Positions 57,982 to 64,000 of a stretch of 64,000 nucleotides of DNA are shown here, in pieces. The position numbers and the translations under genes are program-made. The DNA lies in assembly GCF_018070345.1 (NCBI RefSeq), contig NZ_JAGPXX010000014.1, forward strand, positions 1-64,000, read 5' to 3'. The stretch comes from Streptomyces sp. F63. GTDB lineage: Bacteria > Actinomycetota > Actinomycetes > Streptomycetales > Streptomycetaceae. The number at the start of each line of letters is the position of its first letter. The first letter of the stretch is position 1. Below the pieces are notes generated by a model, which did no database searches, was not told where the DNA came from, and was given only the letters and a program-made list of their open reading frames with translations.

Positions 57982-58869
57982 TCAGACGTCGGGCACCTTG
58001 AGTTTTCTCCAGCTGGTGGACCCCGGGATGCCGTCCGCGTCGGAGCCGGAGTAGCCCAGCTTCCGCTGCCAGGCGGCGTAGGACTGGCGGTCCGCCTCGG
58101 ACCAGCGCGGGCCGGGGCCGACCCGGTAGCGCCCGCAGCCCTCGGCGACCAGCCGCTTCCCCATCGCCGTAATGATCTTGCTGTCGCAGCCCGTCCGGAA
58201 GAACCCGGCCCCGGGGAAGGGCTCGTGCTGCGGTCGCGGCGGGGGCTTCGGCGAGGTCTTCGGCGGGCCGTCCGGCTTCTCGCCGAGGCGGCGGGCGATC
58301 CGGTCCCGCAGGGTGTTCATCGAGAACCCGCGCGGGTCAACCTTCCCCGGCTGCCACTCCAGATGGCCGATCACGGACCGCTGGTTCCAGCCGTGTGCAC
58401 GGCAGATGGCGGCCGACACCTTCTCGATCGCCAGCTTCTGCGCCTTGGGCCAGGGATCCCTGCCGTCACCGAGGTTGACGCACTCGAAGCCGTAGAAGCG
58501 GCGGTTGCCGTCCGTGTCGGCCTCGTTGTCCCGGGGGGGCGCTGTCTCGTTCATGACAGCCCGCAGGACGTCGCCGTCGCCCAGGCCCGCGTGATTCGCC
58601 CGGCCGTTCCCGACCAGGTGGACCACGCCGCTCTTGTCGATGACGCCGTGGCAGAGCGGGCCCGGCAGCGAGGAGTGGCCCTCGTAGCAGAGCCGCACCG
58701 TGGAGTCGGTCCCCGAGGTCACGGTGTGGTGGATCATCACCCCGTTGACCGGCCCCCAGGGGCCCTTGTGATTGCGGTTGTGCGAGCGCCAACCGCGGTA
58801 CTCCCGGACCTCCAGTCCTTCGTCGCGCAGCGCCTTCAGCAGGCGGGAGGCGCTCAGGGGCGTTGCCAT
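57982..58869 (-). CDS. N-acetylmuramoyl-L-alanine amidase with peptidoglycan-binding domain
   Basis: About 295 residues, phage-endolysin-like. The amidase_2 domain has MIHHTVTSGTDS with a zinc-ligand His, LCHGVIDKSGVVHLVGNGRA, AGLGDGD and the second His with Lys region in VIGHLEWQPGKVDPRG. A Pro/Lys linker (about 205-225) joins a C-terminal peptidoglycan-binding domain (WSEADRQSYAAWQRKLGYSG, SDADGIPGSTSWRKL). No signal peptide is seen, so release would need a holin, lysis or the injection machine. ATG is preceded by GAGAGGAG. It lies 3' of tail-like genes on the same strand and probably belongs to that cluster. Confidence 0.9.
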   Translation of the reverse strand: MATPLSASRLLKALRDEGLEVREYRGWRSHNRNHKGPWGPVNGVMIHHTVTSGTDSTVRLCYEGHSSLPGPLCHGVIDKSGVVHLVGNGRANHAGLGDGDVLRAVMNETAPPRDNEADTDGNRRFYGFECVNLGDGRDPWPKAQKLAIEKVSAAICRAHGWNQRSVIGHLEWQPGKVDPRGFSMNTLRDRIARRLGEKPDGPPKTSPKPPPRPQHEPFPGAGFFRTGCDSKIITAMGKRLVAEGCGRYRVGPGPRWSEADRQSYAAWQRKLGYSGSDADGIPGSTSWRKLKVPDV

Positions 58870-59135
58870 CGCCGGTACTCCTCTCGTTCGTCCACCGGCT
58901 CCCGGACACCCGGGCCCGGTGCGGGTGTGGTTCACCGCCCGCCGCGCACGGCTCCGCGGGTCGCGGAACCGTGCGCGGTCCTCCGTCGGCGCGGCACGCC
59001 TCACCAGGCGGTACGCCTCCGCATGCGGTTCGGCTCATGGATCGTTCGATGGAATGGCTCACGTCCGGTACCCCGAACGGGCCGTCCGGGGCCGGGGGCC
59101 GGGGCCGGGGGGAGCGCGTCCGCCGCCCGGGCCGG

Positions 59136-60887
<1,752 letters not shown>

Positions 60888-61065
60888 GAAGGGGTCCCCC
60901 TCGGAAGGTTCGGCGGCCGGGCGGGGCGCGGTTCCCCGCGGCCTCCGCCGGCTCTGGTGGCTCGGGCGGATCTGTGGATCTCTCGCTGATCGGTGGCGGT
61001 GCGGTGCGGTGCCGGTGGCGGTGCGGTGCCGGTGCGCCGGCGGTCACGGGACCGCCGGCCGGTGA

Positions 61066-63420
61066 TCAGGTGACGGTGATGATCCCGGCGTCGGTGTCCG
61101 CGGGCGCGTACTCGGCCAGCCGGGCCCGCAGGCTGTCCATCCGCTGCGGCTCGTACAGGTCGTGGAAGACGCCCATCTCGGAGCCGTCGTCGGCGCCCCG
61201 GCGGATCTCCTCGGCGCAGGCCGCGGCCAGCCGCGCGTACGCCGGGGCGCCGTACCGCTCGCTCTCGAACAGCGGCCGCACCCGCCCCGCCTCCTCCGGG
61301 CCGGCCAGGTCCGGCTGGCAGCGGTGGCGGCGGGGCGTGCGGGAGCCGGGCGGGACGTAGCTGTACCGCAGGCAGCCGATGCCGCGCCGCGCCACGTGCA
61401 TCCGCCCGGTGAAGACGCTGTTCTCCGCGATCCGCACGGCATGGGTGTGGACCTCGCCGATGACCGTGCTGCGGTGCGCGTGCAGCACGGCGTGGGCGTG
61501 CCGGCAGTCCGGGGCGGAGAGCGCGGGCAGGGTGTGGCCGGTGGCGTCCAGGACGCTGTCCCGGAGGTGGACGGCCGGCGGGTCGGTGCTCACCTCGTCC
61601 CCGATGACCTCGATGGTGCCGAGGACGCTCCGCTCGATCTGCAGGCAGGCGGTGGTGCGTTCGAGGACGATGCTGGGCTCCTCGGGGGAGGCCGGTTCGC
61701 AGTCCGGCTCCAGGGACCAGCCGGGCACCAGGGTGCAGTGACGCAGGACGACCGTGCCGACCGGCCCGGTGACGTTGATGCCGCGGCCCGCGATCAGCAG
61801 GCCGTCGAGGACGATCCGGGAGGGCTCGCGGTACGGGCAGCCGGGGCGGTGGTGCCGGCCGGGCGGTTCGGCCGGGCTGCCGCCCGTGCCGCCCGTGTTG
61901 CCCGTGCCGCCCGCCTCGCCCGTTTCCGTCGTTCCTCCGGCCCCCGTGCCGCGGGCCGCCGGCCCGCCCGCCGCCCCGTTCCCCGCGTGGTCCCCGTCCT
62001 CGGGGCAGCCGCAGCCGCCGTGCGCGCGGATGTTGAGCGCGTCCGGCCGGTTGCTGTACCAGTCGAGGAGCCGGATCACGGGCCGGGTGCCCTCGGCCGC
62101 GCGGACCTCCAGCCGGTCGCCCGGGCTCAGGTCGAAGTCGAGCTGTTCCTGGTAGGCGCCGCTGTGGGTGATCTCGATGACGCCCTCGGGGCCGGTGCCG
62201 CCCTCCCGCCGGTCCTGCCGCCACCGCTCGTACGCGTCCATGATGCGCAGGAAGCTCTGGCCGGGCCCGACCCGGTAGACCTTCGCCGTCGCCGGGGTGT
62301 CGCGGTCCCGGTCGTACTCGCCGCCGCCCAGGTCGTCACCGAAGGCGTAGTGGTAGCTCACCCACACCCCGCGCCGGGGCGCGGAGCGGGAGCCGAACGC
62401 GATCCTGCCGAGCTCCGGGTCCACGGCCACCTGCCCGCGCCGCGGCCGGTAGCGCCAGTCCGTCAGGTCCGCCACGACGATGTCCGACAGCGGCACCGGC
62501 TCCTCCCGGCCGTCCCGGTGGATCTCCAGGCTCTTGCCGGGCCCGTAGTAGTCGGCGAGCCGGTCCGCGAACTGCCGGCGCCGGATGTACGCCGGGACGT
62601 TGTCGACGGCCGCGACGTGCGCGGCGGACGGCTCGGGCTCCGGCTTGGTCACCAGCCGGGTGTCGTTGCCGAGGATCGAGAAGGTGTAGAGGTTCCGGGC
62701 CCGGTCGACGCAGTACGCGGGTGCGTCCGTCACCGGGTACGGCCGCAGCCGCCACACGAACAGGCCGACCCCGGCCGGGGTCAGGCCGCCCTGCCTGCGG
62801 GCCGAGCCCGCGCGCCGGACGTCCGCGGAGCGCGCCACCGTGCCGAACGGGCCGCCCGCCAGGTCCAGTTCCGCGGAGTCCCGCAGATCGGCGCTCCGGC
62901 CGCGGCCGGAACGCCGGGCGCGCACCGCCGCCGTCTCCGGCCCGTACAGCCGGACGGGCTGCAGGCCGGAGACGAGCCGGGAGAACTCCACGGCGCGCGC
63001 GGGCCAGCCGGCGACCGACTGCGCCAGCTCCTCCAGCAGCGGCAGCGTGCCCTTGCGGCGCCGGTTGGCGACCGTGGCGGCCACCTCCCGGCGCGGTGAG
63101 AGCGCCGCGGCCAGCCGCCGCCGGGAGAGGTCCGGCCGGCCGCCGTCCCCGGGGCCGGTGGCGAGCAGGTGTTCGTAGCCGGGCAGGGGGCGGTGGCCCA
63201 CCAGATCGCCGAGGTAGGGCAGCACCCACTCGGCGGCCGTCTCCACGAACCAGTCGTCGTATTGCTGTTCGACACCGCTGCGCACCAGGTCGACCTGTTC
63301 GGCGATCACCGCGAGCAGCGCGCGCAGCGGCTCACCGCCCGGCCCCTCGCCCTGCTCGGCGTCCCGCAGCCGGTGCCACTGCGGAAGGAGATCCGCGAGC
63401 CCGTCCGGTTCCCTGCTCAT
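61066..63420 (-). CDS. Phage-tail-like baseplate/fibre protein with beta-helix region
   Basis: 784 residues. The N-terminal 90 residues (LADLLPQWHRLRDAEQG, VEQQYDDWFVETAAEWVLPY, YLGDLVGHRPLPGY) match tail protein I-like proteins of contractile injection systems. The centre contains beta-rich domains and the C-terminal 300 residues have short repeated strands (RIVLDGLLIAG, GTVVLRHCTLVPGW, CLQIERSVLGTIEVIGD) like a right-handed beta-helix. A Gly/Thr-rich insert with CGCPEDGD lies near 480-530. Start ATG overlaps the upstream stop (ATGA). Likely a receptor-binding or spike-adjacent component; the role is inferred from family and context. Confidence 0.82.
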   Translation of the reverse strand: MSREPDGLADLLPQWHRLRDAEQGEGPGGEPLRALLAVIAEQVDLVRSGVEQQYDDWFVETAAEWVLPYLGDLVGHRPLPGYEHLLATGPGDGGRPDLSRRRLAAALSPRREVAATVANRRRKGTLPLLEELAQSVAGWPARAVEFSRLVSGLQPVRLYGPETAAVRARRSGRGRSADLRDSAELDLAGGPFGTVARSADVRRAGSARRQGGLTPAGVGLFVWRLRPYPVTDAPAYCVDRARNLYTFSILGNDTRLVTKPEPEPSAAHVAAVDNVPAYIRRRQFADRLADYYGPGKSLEIHRDGREEPVPLSDIVVADLTDWRYRPRRGQVAVDPELGRIAFGSRSAPRRGVWVSYHYAFGDDLGGGEYDRDRDTPATAKVYRVGPGQSFLRIMDAYERWRQDRREGGTGPEGVIEITHSGAYQEQLDFDLSPGDRLEVRAAEGTRPVIRLLDWYSNRPDALNIRAHGGCGCPEDGDHAGNGAAGGPAARGTGAGGTTETGEAGGTGNTGGTGGSPAEPPGRHHRPGCPYREPSRIVLDGLLIAGRGINVTGPVGTVVLRHCTLVPGWSLEPDCEPASPEEPSIVLERTTACLQIERSVLGTIEVIGDEVSTDPPAVHLRDSVLDATGHTLPALSAPDCRHAHAVLHAHRSTVIGEVHTHAVRIAENSVFTGRMHVARRGIGCLRYSYVPPGSRTPRRHRCQPDLAGPEEAGRVRPLFESERYGAPAYARLAAACAEEIRRGADDGSEMGVFHDLYEPQRMDSLRARLAEYAPADTDAGIITVT

Positions 63421-64000
63421 CGGGTGACCTCCGTAAGAATCAGCGTGTCCGGGACCTCGGGTGACAGCAGCGCCAGCTGGGCGGGGCGCACGCCGCGGAA
63501 GACGAGCACCGAGCGGCCCCTCGGCAGCCGCCCGACGCCGCCGATGTCCGGGTTGAGGCGCAGCAGTTCGGCCAGGGAGATGCCGTGGCGGGCGGCGACC
63601 TCGGTGAGGGTCTCGCCCGCCTCGGCCGTCACCCGGTACGTCGTCTCGTCGTACTCGGCCTGCCGGGCGGGCACCACGGGCCGCGGCACGCCGGGGTCCG
63701 CCGGGGGCGCCGGGGTGTCCGGTCCGGCGGTGGTGACGGGCACGCCGGTGAAGACGTCCACGTCCAGGTGGGCGACGCCGGGCACGGTGTGGGCCGTGGC
63801 CAGCACCTCGGAGAGCAGCGCCGGCTGCCCCAGCTCGCGGCCGGGGTAGCCGAGCCGGCGCAGCAGGGCCTGCCGCAGCCGGGGTTCGACGGTCTCCCAG
63901 GAGTGGTCCGGCGCCACCTTCACCTGCGCCGCCAGCAGCAGCACGACCAGCTCCCGCACGTCGACGCGGACGGGCAGTCGCGGGTCGCCGTGCTCGGCGA
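63417..64000 (-). CDS. Baseplate assembly protein, C-terminal part, with LysM domain (5' end outside window)
   Basis: The frame is open to the window edge, so only about 193 C-terminal codons are seen. The segment LVVLLLAAQVKVAPDHSWET, EPRLRQALLRRLGYPGRELG and the VAHLDVDVF strand match the C-terminus of putative baseplate assembly proteins (gpJ-like). A LysM-like domain (TYRVTAEAGETLTEVAARHG, LLRLNPDIGG) follows, a common add-on in injection-system inner-tube or baseplate proteins. Its stop overlaps the ATG of the next tail gene, showing one operon. Upstream genes of the cluster lie beyond the window. Confidence 0.85.
   Translation of the reverse strand, partial: AEHGDPRLPVRVDVRELVVLLLAAQVKVAPDHSWETVEPRLRQALLRRLGYPGRELGQPALLSEVLATAHTVPGVAHLDVDVFTGVPVTTAGPDTPAPPADPGVPRPVVPARQAEYDETTYRVTAEAGETLTEVAARHGISLAELLRLNPDIGGVGRLPRGRSVLVFRGVRPAQLALLSPEVPDTLILTEVTR

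Overview
The window is chromosomal DNA of a Streptomyces or very close relative. It is extremely G+C-rich with strong third-position G/C bias, uses GTG and TTG starts, has many ATGA/GTGA/TTGA stop-start overlaps, and carries Streptomyces-type families (DUF397/WhiJ-like regulators, LAxTG surface protein, PspC two-component pair, IcmB, eCIS genes). From memory, the order of kinases, succinic semialdehyde dehydrogenase, GMC oxidoreductase, chorismate mutase, guaA, NlpC/P60 protein, pcrA, M23 peptidase, lipase and icmB matches the guaA-icmB stretch of S. coelicolor, so most of the window is conserved core.

Layout. 0-6.2 kb: three consecutive membrane Ser/Thr kinase genes, the first cut by the window edge. 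6.5-10.3 kb: an aldehyde dehydrogenase and a GMC oxidoreductase. 10.4-14.4 kb: a LAETG-anchored acidic surface protein, a long non-coding stretch with inverted and heptamer repeats, and a DrrAB-type exporter. 14.5-16.9 kb: a chorismate mutase behind what looks like a Phe/Tyr leader-peptide attenuator, divergent from guaA. 17-23.1 kb: Uma2-fold nuclease, DoxX protein, and two divergent PspC-domain units, one of them a histidine kinase with a LuxR-type regulator. 23.2-31.1 kb: an accessory island, locally less G+C-rich, with an AAA ATPase, a broken WhiJ-like gene beside its intact DUF397 and HATPase partners, an unrecognised 839-residue protein, a frameshifted metallopeptidase and a TPR protein. 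31.2-35.6 kb: an MacB-like ABC pair behind a small secreted protein, then a small membrane protein. 35.7-39.8 kb: a sulfur module (ArsR-rhodanese, TusA-like, cysteine desulfurase, DsrE) divergent from an MFS transporter.

40-48.4 kb: cell-wall and DNA-repair core. An NlpC/P60 hydrolase lies behind a ydaO-type c-di-AMP riboswitch, followed by pcrA, an M23 peptidase, a lipase and icmB. 48.5-57.8 kb: a MoxR AAA ATPase, DUF5682 and VWA operon facing SWIM and DUF5691 genes, with an MmpS-like lipoprotein between; this resembles the little-understood enterobacterial yehLMPQ set. 58-64 kb: the edge of an extracellular contractile-injection (phage-tail-like) cluster, with an amidase, a DUF6519 protein, a tail/beta-helix protein and a LysM-bearing baseplate protein that runs off the window.

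No rRNA, tRNA, CRISPR array, transposase or integrase was recognised. Strong G+C hairpins separate many converging genes. Several promoters have a -10 hexamer 6-9 nt before the start codon, implying leaderless mRNAs.
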